From Motiliproteus sp. MSK22-1 (lineage in GTDB: Bacteria > Pseudomonadota > Gammaproteobacteria > Pseudomonadales > Balneatricaceae): DNA of 64,000 bases. Below are positions 1 through 7,029 of this stretch, piece after piece. A program made the position numbers and the translations under genes. Under the pieces are notes generated by a model, which saw nothing but the letters and a program-made list of their open reading frames with translations, was not told the DNA's origin and made no database searches. The DNA lies in assembly GCF_001968815.1 (NCBI RefSeq), contig NZ_MIEQ01000040.1, positions 1 through 64,000 of the forward strand, in the 5' to 3' direction. Within the stretch, counting starts at the first letter, position 1. Every line of letters starts with the position of its first letter.

Positions 1-89
1 AACCCATCCCGAACTCAGCAGTGAAACGGATCAGCGCCGATGGTAGTGTGGGGTTTCCCCATGTGAGAGTAGGTCATCGCCAAGCGCCT
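1..89 (+). rRNA. rrf: 5S ribosomal RNA, 3' part (partial)
   Basis: The sequence matches the 3' two thirds of bacterial 5S rRNA. It has the conserved CCGAACTCAG and GTGAAACG segments, then GCGCCGATGGTAGTGTGGGG, the GTGAGAGTAGG loop and a tail that closes helix I. The 5' part and the rest of the rrn operon lie to the left of the window. The exact 3' end (about 85-90) is inferred from the E. coli model. A rho-independent terminator follows directly. Confidence 0.93.
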
Positions 90-96
90 AACACCG

Positions 97-126
97 AAAA
101 CCCCAGCACAGTGTGTTGGGGTTTTT
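97..126 (+). terminator. First rrn terminator
   Basis: AAAACCCCA and TGGGGTTTT arms surround a short loop, and the 3' arm runs into six T residues. It sits a few bases after the 5S tail, where a T1-type rRNA operon terminator is expected. Confidence 0.85.
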
Positions 127-245
127 TGTTAGTGGCGATGAGCTACGTGAGAGTAGGGCCGTGGCGGGAATTAGCGAAACAGGTTTCGCTCCGCCAGGGC
201 GACTGGGGCGTGTACGTCCCCAGGACTTCCATCGCCAAGCGCCTA
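116..245 (+). repeat. Structured 5S-tail repeat, copy 1 (130 bp exact direct repeat)
   Basis: This 130-bp stretch is identical to 436-565. It opens with a 5S-like GTGAGAGTAGG and closes with the 5S tail CATCGCCAAGCGCCTA. Between them are two hairpins: TGGCGG (162-167) pairs with CCGCCA (191-196) around an AGCGAAA/TTTCGCT stem, and CTGGGG (203-208) pairs with CCCCAG (218-223). TGGCGATG (133-140) can pair with CATCGCCA (230-237) to close the whole element. From memory, the spacer between terminators T1 and T2 of E. coli rrnB has the same plan: GAGTAGGAC, GC hairpins, a 5S-like tail, then T2. Confidence 0.8.
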
Positions 246-251
246 ACCGAG

Positions 252-283
252 AAAGCCTCGTCCTGACAGACGGGGCTTTTTTT
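252..283 (+). terminator. Second rrn terminator (T2-like)
   Basis: AAAGCCTCGTC pairs with GACGGGGCTTT (one G-T pair) around a six-base loop and is followed by a T run. Nearly the same hairpin recurs at 738-768 after the third repeat unit, so each structured element seems to travel with its own terminator. Confidence 0.85.
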
Positions 284-305
284 ATGGCTGCGATTTAACT
301 CCCCT

Positions 306-404
306 GAACCCATCCGCGCTCAATCTCCGAAAAACCAGCAGTGAAACGGATCAGCGCTGTGGGGAGTGTGGGGTTTCCCCAGATGTGAGCTGTTCATCGC
401 CAAG
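306..404 (+). pseudogene. Decayed 5S rRNA copy
   Basis: Segments of the 5S gene recur in order: GAACCCATCC, CAGCAGTGAAACGGATCAGC, AGTGTGGGGTTTCCCCA, GTGAGC and TCATCGCCAAG. Insertions and substitutions disrupt the loop B/C region and the GAGAGTAGG motif. The copy lacks the 5' third and looks non-functional. It is followed by its own T1-like terminator and by the second copy of the 130-bp repeat, so 306-565 looks like a duplicated 5S-terminator-repeat segment. Confidence 0.7.
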
Positions 405-415
405 AATCTAATAAA

Positions 416-446
416 GAAATCCCCGGTACGTTGTATTGGGGTTTTT
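416..446 (+). terminator. Terminator after the 5S remnant
   Basis: GAAATCCCC and a GGGGTTTTTT arm surround a short loop. The position relative to the 5S remnant equals that of the 97-126 terminator relative to the real 5S. Confidence 0.75.
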
Positions 447-565
447 TGTTAGTGGCGATGAGCTACGTGAGAGTAGGGCCGTGGCGGGAATTAGCGAAAC
501 AGGTTTCGCTCCGCCAGGGCGACTGGGGCGTGTACGTCCCCAGGACTTCCATCGCCAAGCGCCTA
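436..565 (+). repeat. Structured 5S-tail repeat, copy 2
   Basis: Exact copy of 116-245, offset by 320 bp, with the same hairpins and outer stem. Downstream sequence differs: copy 1 leads to a GACGGGGC terminator, this copy to a GGGC/GCCC terminator at 571-607. Confidence 0.8.
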
Positions 566-570
566 TTATG

Positions 571-607
571 AAAAAAGGGCTATCCGTTAGGGTGGCCCTT
601 TTTTTAT
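571..607 (+). terminator. Terminator after repeat copy 2
   Basis: AAAAAAGGGC pairs with GCCCTTTTTT around a 14-base loop and continues into T residues. Confidence 0.85.
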
Positions 608-636
608 ATCTGGTGTGTGTTGAAATGACCTGCTCG

Positions 637-735
637 AGAGTAGGGCAAAAACGGAAATGTCCAGAACATGCTCTGGCCCGATTTTGCGACTACAGCCTGT
701 ACGCCTGTAGGACTTCCATCGCCAAGCGCCTAACA
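637..735 (+). repeat. Structured 5S-tail repeat, divergent copy 3
   Basis: It shares GAGAGTAGGGC at the left and AGGACTTCCATCGCCAAG with GCGCCTAAC at the right with copies 1 and 2, but the inside has diverged. The stems are kept by compensating changes: CTGGGG/CCCCAG becomes CTACAG/CTGTAG around a conserved TGTACG loop. The first hairpin becomes GCAAAA/TTTTGC with an inner CCAGA/TCTGG stem. Such covariation points to selection on RNA structure. Confidence 0.72.
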
Positions 736-737
736 GA

Positions 738-768
738 GAAAGCCTCGTCCTGACGGACGGGGCTTTTT
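738..768 (+). terminator. Last rrn-region terminator
   Basis: AAAGCCTCGTC pairs with GACGGGGCTTT, followed by a T run. It closes the transcribed repeats and faces the end of the leftward HDOD gene. Confidence 0.85.
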
Positions 769-829
769 ATTTCAGAAATAACTTATCGAATGGTTTTTGA
801 AAAGATAAGCTCAACCCTGATTGTTGTTG

Positions 830-1681
830 CTACTCCTGAGTTTCAAGTTCTTCCAGGCATTTGTCTTTGATGTCGAGAAAATCCATTTCACTCAGCCCCA
901 GGTGATCAAAGACTGCAGTTGGAGGGAGAGGTTTTAGTCTGTTGTCTTCTATTCGCCACATTCGTCGGAAGGCGTTGCTTATATGCTTGGCGATTATCAG
1001 AATAGCGAGGAGTGTCAGTACTTTTTCGTCTACATCTAAGCGGCGAGAAAATGCATCTGTATACAGTGGTTGTAATCTAATTGCCTCGCAAATATGTTCA
1101 GGAAGAAGCCATGTATTAATAAGTTGATGACCTACTTCATAGTGGTTAACTCGATATTGAGAATTCTGCTCGTTGCTGAATGTTAAGTTGGGGTTTGCGT
1201 TAACCTGATATAAAAGTTCTTTAAAATCTGGGTATTTTTGCATCATCAACGGGATGCCGCAATCATGGAACATTCCAACTGTGTAGGCGTCTTCGGATTC
1301 TATTTCCGTTAAACGACTTGCTAAGCTGGTCGATAAATGGGCGACTTCTTTGGCAGTATCCCAAAATCGATCAAGGCCGGGATAAGAGTCCAGAGCCGTC
1401 CTTAATGCAGTTACTTTCACTAGACTGAATACTTTGGTGGTACCCAGTAGCATGGTTGCATGGTCTACGGAGGTTACCCTGTTTCTAAGACCAAATAGTG
1501 GTGAGTTAATCATTTTTAGGACTGTTGCATAGAGGGTTACATCAGTTTTTAAACTTTGGGCAATTTTTTTAGCATCAGGTGTGCTTTTTTTCATCTCATT
1601 GCTGATTGCTATTAAAGCATCAGGGCGTGGTGGGATTGAAAAACTGGATGCTATTTCTCTGGCTGATATTGCTTTTGCCAT
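830..1681 (-). CDS. HDOD-domain signalling protein
   Basis: This 283-residue soluble protein begins with the usual HDOD opening (IPPRPDAL, residues 17-24). It continues with a helical domain carrying INSPLFGLRNRVTSVDHAT and a degenerate HD site in GMFHDCGIPLMMQKYP. HDOD domains resemble HD phosphohydrolases but mostly lack the complete metal site and act as signalling or scaffold modules. There is no attached receiver, GGDEF or kinase domain, so the partner is unknown. The gene is alone, between the rrn terminators and a 409-bp spacer. The family is clear from sequence; the role is not. Confidence 0.85.
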   Translation of the reverse strand: MAKAISAREIASSFSIPPRPDALIAISNEMKKSTPDAKKIAQSLKTDVTLYATVLKMINSPLFGLRNRVTSVDHATMLLGTTKVFSLVKVTALRTALDSYPGLDRFWDTAKEVAHLSTSLASRLTEIESEDAYTVGMFHDCGIPLMMQKYPDFKELLYQVNANPNLTFSNEQNSQYRVNHYEVGHQLINTWLLPEHICEAIRLQPLYTDAFSRRLDVDEKVLTLLAILIIAKHISNAFRRMWRIEDNRLKPLPPTAVFDHLGLSEMDFLDIKDKCLEELETQE

Positions 1682-2090
1682 GTTAGGTCAATCTCCTTAG
1701 ACCAAAGAGTCGCCTTTACGACCACTGGTGGTTTGTCACGAGTCAGCAACTTAATGATTGCTAGTATTGGTCTTTGCTTAAACTGTAGTGGCCTTAACAG
1801 GCACATTTTCTGGGGCAGGAAATGAAAGCTACCGGTTACCAGATGGCCAAATAAAAAAGTAGCTTGATTCTATCCTTCGGCTGTTCGCTTCTGCAATCCT
1901 GAAGTATCGCTGTTTTTGTCTATTGTCATTAAAGCCGTAATATAATGAATACTGTTTGGCCGATACGGGGGAGAAAGTTACAAATCTTTGACTGGTCCCG
2001 TTTAATAGTTGCTAGGGATATTTTTCGTTGGTTATCATATGTAACATTTAAAAGCTGTTAAACAATAAGCAGATAGAGTAAGGATAGTCG
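1682..2090. other. Intergenic region with a possible promoter
   Basis: A 409-bp spacer between divergent genes. No ORF or RNA gene is recognisable. A TATAAT at 1941-1946 with TTGTCT at 1916-1921 (19-bp spacing, longer than ideal) could be the promoter of the downstream pilin-accessory gene; AAGGA six bases before 2091 is its ribosome binding site. Confidence 0.4.
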
Positions 2091-2867
2091 ATGACAAAGT
2101 TTAGAGCTTTTTTAGTTCACTTCCTCCTCAGTACTACAATTTTTGTTAGTGTGATATTGCTAGTCGCCTTTGCCTGGTATCCATCGATTTATCTGGAGGC
2201 TTCGGGAGTCTGGATGGCATTACGGATGGTCGCTTTGGTTGATGTGGGCCTCGGGCCACTGATGACACTCATTCTTTTTAGGAAGAATAAACCAGGGCTC
2301 AAGTTTGATCTTAGTGTTGTAGCCTGTGTGCAGGTGATTGCCTTATGCTATGGTGTTTGGGTGCTTTATTCCCAGAAGCCGGTGCTGACCGTTTTTCATG
2401 ATGGTTTTTATATTTGCTTGGATCAGTCTCAGGTTGATTATTCTGGTGTCAAGCTTGATCGCTTTGATGATGGACGGTTTGTTGTCCCCATTGCCATATT
2501 GCCAAAACTTTCGGAGCAGCAGTCTAAAGAATGGCATGCCCGTCAAGCTTTACTCCCTGAAGGGTATCCCAAACATCCTGCATTTGTTTATGGAGAATCT
2601 CTTGTTGAATACAATCCAGCTACCCTTCCGATGGTGTTAGAGGATGAGTGGGATCTTAGTCGCCAATTGGAGTTGAGTGCTGAGGATAAAGCGATATGGC
2701 TGGAATATCAAAACGAGTTTGGTACGGATTCAGGTCACGCCTATTTTGTGTTTACCTGTGGCAAGCATCAGTATATGACCGTGATGAATCCTAAGTCAGG
2801 GGAATTGGAAGCTACTTTGGATATATCATTCCTGAATGCTCGACAAAAGCGGCTTATAAAACCTTAG
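2091..2867 (+). CDS. TfpX/TfpZ-family type IV pilin accessory protein
   Basis: The protein has 258 residues with three predicted membrane helices in the first 110 (about 8-30, 40-60, 75-95). The pattern FxAFLxHFLLS, WYP, VDVGLGPLMTLILF and LKFDLSVVA is characteristic of TfpX/TfpZ accessory proteins. These assist assembly of particular type IV pilins in Pseudomonas and relatives, where the gene normally lies beside the pilin gene. The soluble C-terminal half is less recognisable. The start has a good AAGGA site six bases away. No pilin gene is adjacent, so the client pilin must be elsewhere or the protein has another role. Family call is good, function inferred. Confidence 0.75.
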   Translation: MTKFRAFLVHFLLSTTIFVSVILLVAFAWYPSIYLEASGVWMALRMVALVDVGLGPLMTLILFRKNKPGLKFDLSVVACVQVIALCYGVWVLYSQKPVLTVFHDGFYICLDQSQVDYSGVKLDRFDDGRFVVPIAILPKLSEQQSKEWHARQALLPEGYPKHPAFVYGESLVEYNPATLPMVLEDEWDLSRQLELSAEDKAIWLEYQNEFGTDSGHAYFVFTCGKHQYMTVMNPKSGELEATLDISFLNARQKRLIKP

Positions 2868-2913
2868 TGAGACGACGAGTAGGCCAATGAGTTGGAGCTT
2901 ATAACGCAATAAT

Positions 2914-3225
2914 ATGTATAAGTTATGTTTTTTTGTTCCTGAGTCTCACGTGGAAACAGTAAAAAATGCTGTTTTTTTGACTGGCGCTGGATACATAGGA
3001 AACTATGATCAATGCTGCTGGCAAGTGATGGGGACTGGACAGTTTCGGGCTTTGCAGGGCAGTCAGCCATTTACCGGTCTGCAAGGGCAGCTCCATAAGC
3101 TGTCTGAATGGAAAGTTGAAATCGTCTGCGAGGATCATTTGATTGAGCAGGCTGTAGCTGCAATGAAAAAAGCTCACCCCTATGAAGAGGTGGCCTATGA
3201 TGTGATTAAGCTTGAGGTTATTTGA
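2914..3225 (+). CDS. NIF3/YqfO-type CutA-like domain protein
   Basis: This is a 103-residue stand-alone version of the small alpha/beta domain inserted in Bacillus YqfO (NIF3 family), which has a CutA1/PII-like fold. Recognisable segments are YKLCFFVPESHVETVKNAVFLTGAG, YIGNYDQCCWQVMGTGQFR and the C-terminal KKAHPYEEVAYDVIKLE, which hold the conserved GxIGxYxxC and HPYEE motifs. Such proteins form trimers; the biochemical role is unknown. The ribosome binding site is weak. The gene converges on the Nudix gene and the last 8 bases of each ORF overlap. Confidence 0.82.
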   Translation: MYKLCFFVPESHVETVKNAVFLTGAGYIGNYDQCCWQVMGTGQFRALQGSQPFTGLQGQLHKLSEWKVEIVCEDHLIEQAVAAMKKAHPYEEVAYDVIKLEVI

Positions 3226-3787
3226 GCTTGTTGTTCAGATGGGTTCGCTGTGATGTTGATCTGTCTAGATCGACATGTCGTATTGGATAGTCTCCTGTTT
3301 TTCTGTCTTCGAAGAAGAATTTCAGTGCTTGTTCAATCGTTTGGAATGCCAGTTGCTGCCAGGGAATGTCCTGTTCTGCAAATAACCTGGTTTCCAGAGT
3401 TTCTTCGCCTGCGCCATAGATAGGATGGTTGAGAGTTGCTCTGTAAATCATCTGAATCTGGCTGATATGTTTAATGCTGGTGAGCGTATAAAGATCATGA
3501 ATTTCGACTTCTGCGCAAGCCTCTTCCTGGGTTTCTCTCAAGGCCGCTTGACGAGTTGATTCTCCATTTTCCATAAACCCGGCAGGAAGGGTCCATAGTC
3601 CTCGTTGCGGCTCAATTGCTCTCTTGCAAAGTAGTACTTTGTCTTCATAAGAGGCAAGACAACCAGCAACGACTTTTGGATTCTGGTAGTGAATATAATT
3701 GCAGTTAACGCATACATGGCGAGGGAGGTTGTCTCCGTCGGGCACCTTTATACAAACTTTCGATCCGCATTGGCAACAGAAATTCAT
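3218..3787 (-). CDS. Nudix hydrolase with N-terminal zinc ribbon
   Basis: The 189-residue protein opens with a zinc ribbon (C5, C8, C26, C29) followed by the linker HYQNPKVVAG. The Nudix box starts at G70 (G-x5-E-x7-R-E-x2-E-E, with RETQEE) in the usual place. This architecture is shared with NudC-like and other pyrophosphatases acting on nucleoside diphosphate derivatives; the true substrate cannot be read from sequence. The length fits the short zinc-ribbon Nudix subfamily found in many Proteobacteria, not full-length NudC. It is convergent with the CutA-like gene (8-bp overlap). Confidence 0.85.
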   Translation of the reverse strand: MNFCCQCGSKVCIKVPDGDNLPRHVCVNCNYIHYQNPKVVAGCLASYEDKVLLCKRAIEPQRGLWTLPAGFMENGESTRQAALRETQEEACAEVEIHDLYTLTSIKHISQIQMIYRATLNHPIYGAGEETLETRLFAEQDIPWQQLAFQTIEQALKFFFEDRKTGDYPIRHVDLDRSTSQRTHLNNKLK

Positions 3788-4064
3788 ACGATGTCACATT
3801 GATCAGTCTGGTTACTTGGGCTGCTGTTGGGCTCTACTTTATTGCTTACCCAAGCTATGATGTACGATATCTATTAGTGTGATCAAGTTCAAAGGGTCAC
3901 TAAAAAGGATCAATCTGCCTTATTTCAGTGTTTGGTAAAATCCTGGTCTAAAGAGCGGCATTAGAAATTGGAAGCTTATCCTTTTGTCGAGCGGCTAAAT
4001 TTGTAATTTACAGCTAGAATTCTGTTTCGTTACCAACCTGAAACTAATGAGGAGAGGATTGGTC

Positions 4065-4589
4065 ATGATATACCACGTGGATAACCGGAGTGTAGAGTTC
4101 AAAAGTGGTAGGTACTTTGTTGCTAACAATGCGACTGTGGTGGGAAGTGTTGTTATCGGTAACAACGTCAGTGTTTGGTTTAATGCGGTAATACGTGGAG
4201 ACAGTGACCCTATCAACGTTGGTGACAACTCAAATATTCAGGATGCTGCAGTATTGCATGCTGATCCTGGCTACCCCCTGGATATTGGTGAGGGTGTAAC
4301 GGTGGGCCATAAGGTGATGCTGCATGGCTGTACGATTGGTGATAACTCACTTATCGGAATTAATGCGGTGGTACTTAATGGCGCCAAGATAGGTAAGAAC
4401 TGCTTAATAGGTGCGAATACCCTTATATCGGAAGGTATGGAGGTTCCTGATGGTTCTTTAGTCGTTGGAACACCAGGCAGAATACGCCGCACTCTTAGCG
4501 AACAAGAGATTGACGGTTTACGAGCCAGCGCTGAGCATTATGTATCCAACATGCGCAGATATCGTCAAAGCCTGGTTCAAGTTGAGTAA
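4065..4589 (+). CDS. Gamma-class carbonic anhydrase-like protein (YrdA/PaaY family)
   Basis: The protein is a left-handed parallel beta-helix built of hexapeptide repeats ([22 protein letters not shown] and following). It keeps the three zinc-type histidines of gamma-carbonic anhydrases, H65, H82 and H87 counted from this start (in [16 protein letters not shown]). Members hydrate CO2 or have unknown hydrolytic roles; activity is often cryptic. I place the start at 4065 because AGGAGAGG lies seven bases upstream; an in-frame ATG at 4047 overlaps that ribosome binding site and is less likely. It is a single gene, convergent with the CorB-like gene. Confidence 0.85.
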   Translation: MIYHVDNRSVEFKSGRYFVANNATVVGSVVIGNNVSVWFNAVIRGDSDPINVGDNSNIQDAAVLHADPGYPLDIGEGVTVGHKVMLHGCTIGDNSLIGINAVVLNGAKIGKNCLIGANTLISEGMEVPDGSLVVGTPGRIRRTLSEQEIDGLRASAEHYVSNMRRYRQSLVQVE

Positions 4590-4619
4590 TCAGCTGCGCC
4601 CGAAGCAGGGCTGAGCTGA

Positions 4620-5894
4620 TTATGGCTTACTGTTTTTTAATGCAATATCCGAGACTCTGGCCATTTTGACCAAATTGTCTTGAATTTGAATCGTTTCAAT
4701 GTGATAGCCGTTGATATCCAGGCAAATATTGCTGTCAGGGATAAACTCGAGTGTTTCAGTAATTAAGCCATTGAGTGTTTTAGGTCCATCAATTGGGAAA
4801 TCCCAGTCCATTGCCTTGTTGATATCCCGTATTGTTGCGGAGCCATCGATGAAGAACGTACCATCATCCTGAGGATGGATGTCCTGATTCTCAATTTTTC
4901 GGTTTTCTGATAATTCTCCAACGATTTCCTCGAGTATGTCCTCTAGTGTGCAGATTCCCTGGATGTCTCCATATTCGTCAACTACCAGTCCAATACGCTT
5001 GCCCTCTTTTTGGAAGTTAAGCAGTTGAGTCTGGAGCGGAGTGCTTTCAGGTATAAAGTAAGGTTCTTTGGTTTCCTGCAATAGCGCAGCCTTGCTGGGA
5101 TCTCCTGATTTGAGAACCCGTGCCATATTGCGCAGGTGGAGAATACCTACTACCTGATTAATATCGCCATTGTAAACAGGCAGCCGGGTATGGTCGCTAC
5201 TGGAAATAAAATCTAAGATATCTTCAAGGTCGTCTTCAAGGTCAATTCCTTTCACCTCATTTCGAGGGATCATAATGTCCTGGACCGTTACTTCCTCCAG
5301 TTCCAGAATGCCCAAAAGCATTGATTGGTTTCGCTGAGGAATCAGAGCCCCAGCTTCATTTACAATCGTTCTCAGTTCTTCAGTGCTTAGGTGATCATGG
5401 TTTTGTGGATCTGATCTGACTCCAAGGACTCTCAATAATCCGTTTGTGATTCCATTAACCAGCCAGACAGCAGGATACATTAAAGTCAGCAGTGGCTTGA
5501 GAACAAGGGCCGCTGGGAAGGCTACTTTTTCCGGATGCAAGGCCGCCAGTGTTTTTGGTGTGACCTCAGCAAAGATCAGGATAATGAGAGTAAGTCCGAA
5601 GGTTGCCACCAGAGGGCCTGCGTCCCCCCATAGCCTGACGGCAATAACCGTCGCAATGGAAGCTGCGGCGATGTTCACCAGATTGTTGCCAATGAGAATA
5701 ATGCCTATTAAGCGATCAGGCCGGGATAAAAGTTTGTTAGCGCGCACGGCGCCTCTGTGCCTGTTTTTCACCAAATGCCGCAGTCGATAGCGGTTAAGTG
5801 ACATCATCCCTGTTTCAGAACTGGAAAAAAAAGCTGAGCAGAGTATGAGAAGGGTCAGAATTCCCGATAACAGGCCAATTGATGCGTCGTCCAA
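4620..5894 (-). CDS. CorB/YfjD-like membrane protein (DUF21-CBS-CorC)
   Basis: The 424-residue protein contains an N-terminal DUF21/CNNM membrane domain (about 1-190, three to four helices, with the SSSETGMMSLNRYRLRHL signature). A pair of CBS domains follows (about 205-330; the MIPR and LPVYNGD motifs are visible), then a C-terminal CorC/HlyC transporter-associated domain (about 345-420). CNNM/CorB proteins are linked to magnesium and cobalt transport or efflux at the inner membrane. The order yfjD-ypjD divergent from ffh is the same as in E. coli, which supports orthology to YfjD. Substrate specificity is inferred from the family. Confidence 0.88.
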   Translation of the reverse strand: MDDASIGLLSGILTLLILCSAFFSSSETGMMSLNRYRLRHLVKNRHRGAVRANKLLSRPDRLIGIILIGNNLVNIAAASIATVIAVRLWGDAGPLVATFGLTLIILIFAEVTPKTLAALHPEKVAFPAALVLKPLLTLMYPAVWLVNGITNGLLRVLGVRSDPQNHDHLSTEELRTIVNEAGALIPQRNQSMLLGILELEEVTVQDIMIPRNEVKGIDLEDDLEDILDFISSSDHTRLPVYNGDINQVVGILHLRNMARVLKSGDPSKAALLQETKEPYFIPESTPLQTQLLNFQKEGKRIGLVVDEYGDIQGICTLEDILEEIVGELSENRKIENQDIHPQDDGTFFIDGSATIRDINKAMDWDFPIDGPKTLNGLITETLEFIPDSNICLDINGYHIETIQIQDNLVKMARVSDIALKNSKP

Positions 5895-6017
5895 GACGGG
5901 GGTAACCTTTAGTTTCGATAAGGATGGAAATTGTCCTGTCTTGACGGAGTTCTGTCAAGGTGGAGTTTGTTAATAATTGCTTAATTTCTAAAAAAAGAAG
6001 AAGTTATCTTCTTATGG

Positions 6018-6809
6018 CTAGATCATTAATTCAAGCGCAAACTTGCTACCAAAATAGGCCAGCATCAGTGCGCTAAAGCCTCCCAGGGTCCAGCGAATAG
6101 CGGCAATTCCACGCCAGCCCCTCTGCTGACGGCCCCAAAGCATAATGGCATAAACTATCCAGGCAACAATCGATAACAGTGTTTTGTGAACTAAATGCTG
6201 GGCGAAAATATCATCCAAAAAAAGCATGCCGGTGATCAGTGAAACGGTTAGTAGGGCTTCTCCCGTCCAGAGCATCTCAAACATCAGTTTTTCCATCATC
6301 ATCAACGGAGGTAAAGCGGCTACAATCCCCTTTGTATGATGCTGGCGAAGTTGTCTGTCTTGTAATGAAATCAGTATTGCCTGGACTGCTGCTATGGTGA
6401 AAACGCTGTAGGCCAGTATAGAGCTTAGAATATGACTGATAATTCCCGGGCTGTAAGGTTTTGGTGCTGCTGTCTGAGGGGCCAGGGCTGCAAGTACTAC
6501 GGTAATAGCGGCCAATGGGAATAGCGCAACAAACAGGTTTTTTAGAGGCTTAGTCAGGCTGCTAATCAGTACTAAACCTGCGATCAGCCATGCAATCAAT
6601 GAGGATACGGGAAAAAAACCAAGTTGAATTCCGTCGCCGGGATGCAGCACGATATAGACTGCCAGTGTATGGAGTACAACGGCCGCAACACCGGTACCCA
6701 TAACCAGTTTATTATGATCAGTACGACTGCCGGTCAAGGCGGTCGCTTGCACTGCGCTGGAAACCAGGTACAGGATTGCACAGATAAAACTGATAAAAAT
6801 CAAGCTCAT
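6018..6809 (-). CDS. ypjD: CcsA-like inner membrane protein YpjD
   Basis: A 263-residue protein with about eight hydrophobic helices, ending in the CcsA-type pattern VHKTLLSIVAWIVYAIMLWGR. It belongs to the cytochrome c assembly (CcsA/HemX-like) family, but as in YpjD the length is much below that of true haem exporters. In E. coli the same gene sits next to ffh and has been connected with magnesium or cobalt homeostasis (CorE); a haem role is not shown. Upstream of it is the divergent ffh promoter region. Confidence 0.82.
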   Translation of the reverse strand: MSLIFISFICAILYLVSSAVQATALTGSRTDHNKLVMGTGVAAVVLHTLAVYIVLHPGDGIQLGFFPVSSLIAWLIAGLVLISSLTKPLKNLFVALFPLAAITVVLAALAPQTAAPKPYSPGIISHILSSILAYSVFTIAAVQAILISLQDRQLRQHHTKGIVAALPPLMMMEKLMFEMLWTGEALLTVSLITGMLFLDDIFAQHLVHKTLLSIVAWIVYAIMLWGRQQRGWRGIAAIRWTLGGFSALMLAYFGSKFALELMI

Positions 6810-6941
6810 TGTCTCTGACTTTCACGAAACGTAAATGGGCTCTAAGTGTGTCATAAATCCTTAGAAGATTGAATAGAGGGGTTTTCTGATCAGGTTACTT
6901 ATTCATTTAATTTTAGTTTTGAAGTGCATTGCGCATGCCCG

Positions 6942-6970
6942 TAGAGAGGATAGACTGCATAGGGTATAAT
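6942..6970 (+). promoter_or_regulatory. Candidate promoter of ffh
   Basis: TATAAT at 6965-6970 is preceded by TAGAGA at 6942-6947 (four of six -35 bases) with a 17-bp spacer. It lies about 60 bp upstream of the ffh start and points the right way. Confidence 0.5.
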
Positions 6971-7029
6971 CAGCAGCAGTTTTGTCAGTCGGAGTGCCCG
7001 GCCGAAGGTTAGGAGCCAATAAATTTCCC

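Noticed and set aside
21-753. Three rightward ORFs over the 5S repeats
   Set aside because: They run through rRNA and terminator sequences, share the repeated DNA only because of the 130-bp duplication, and have no protein-like features.
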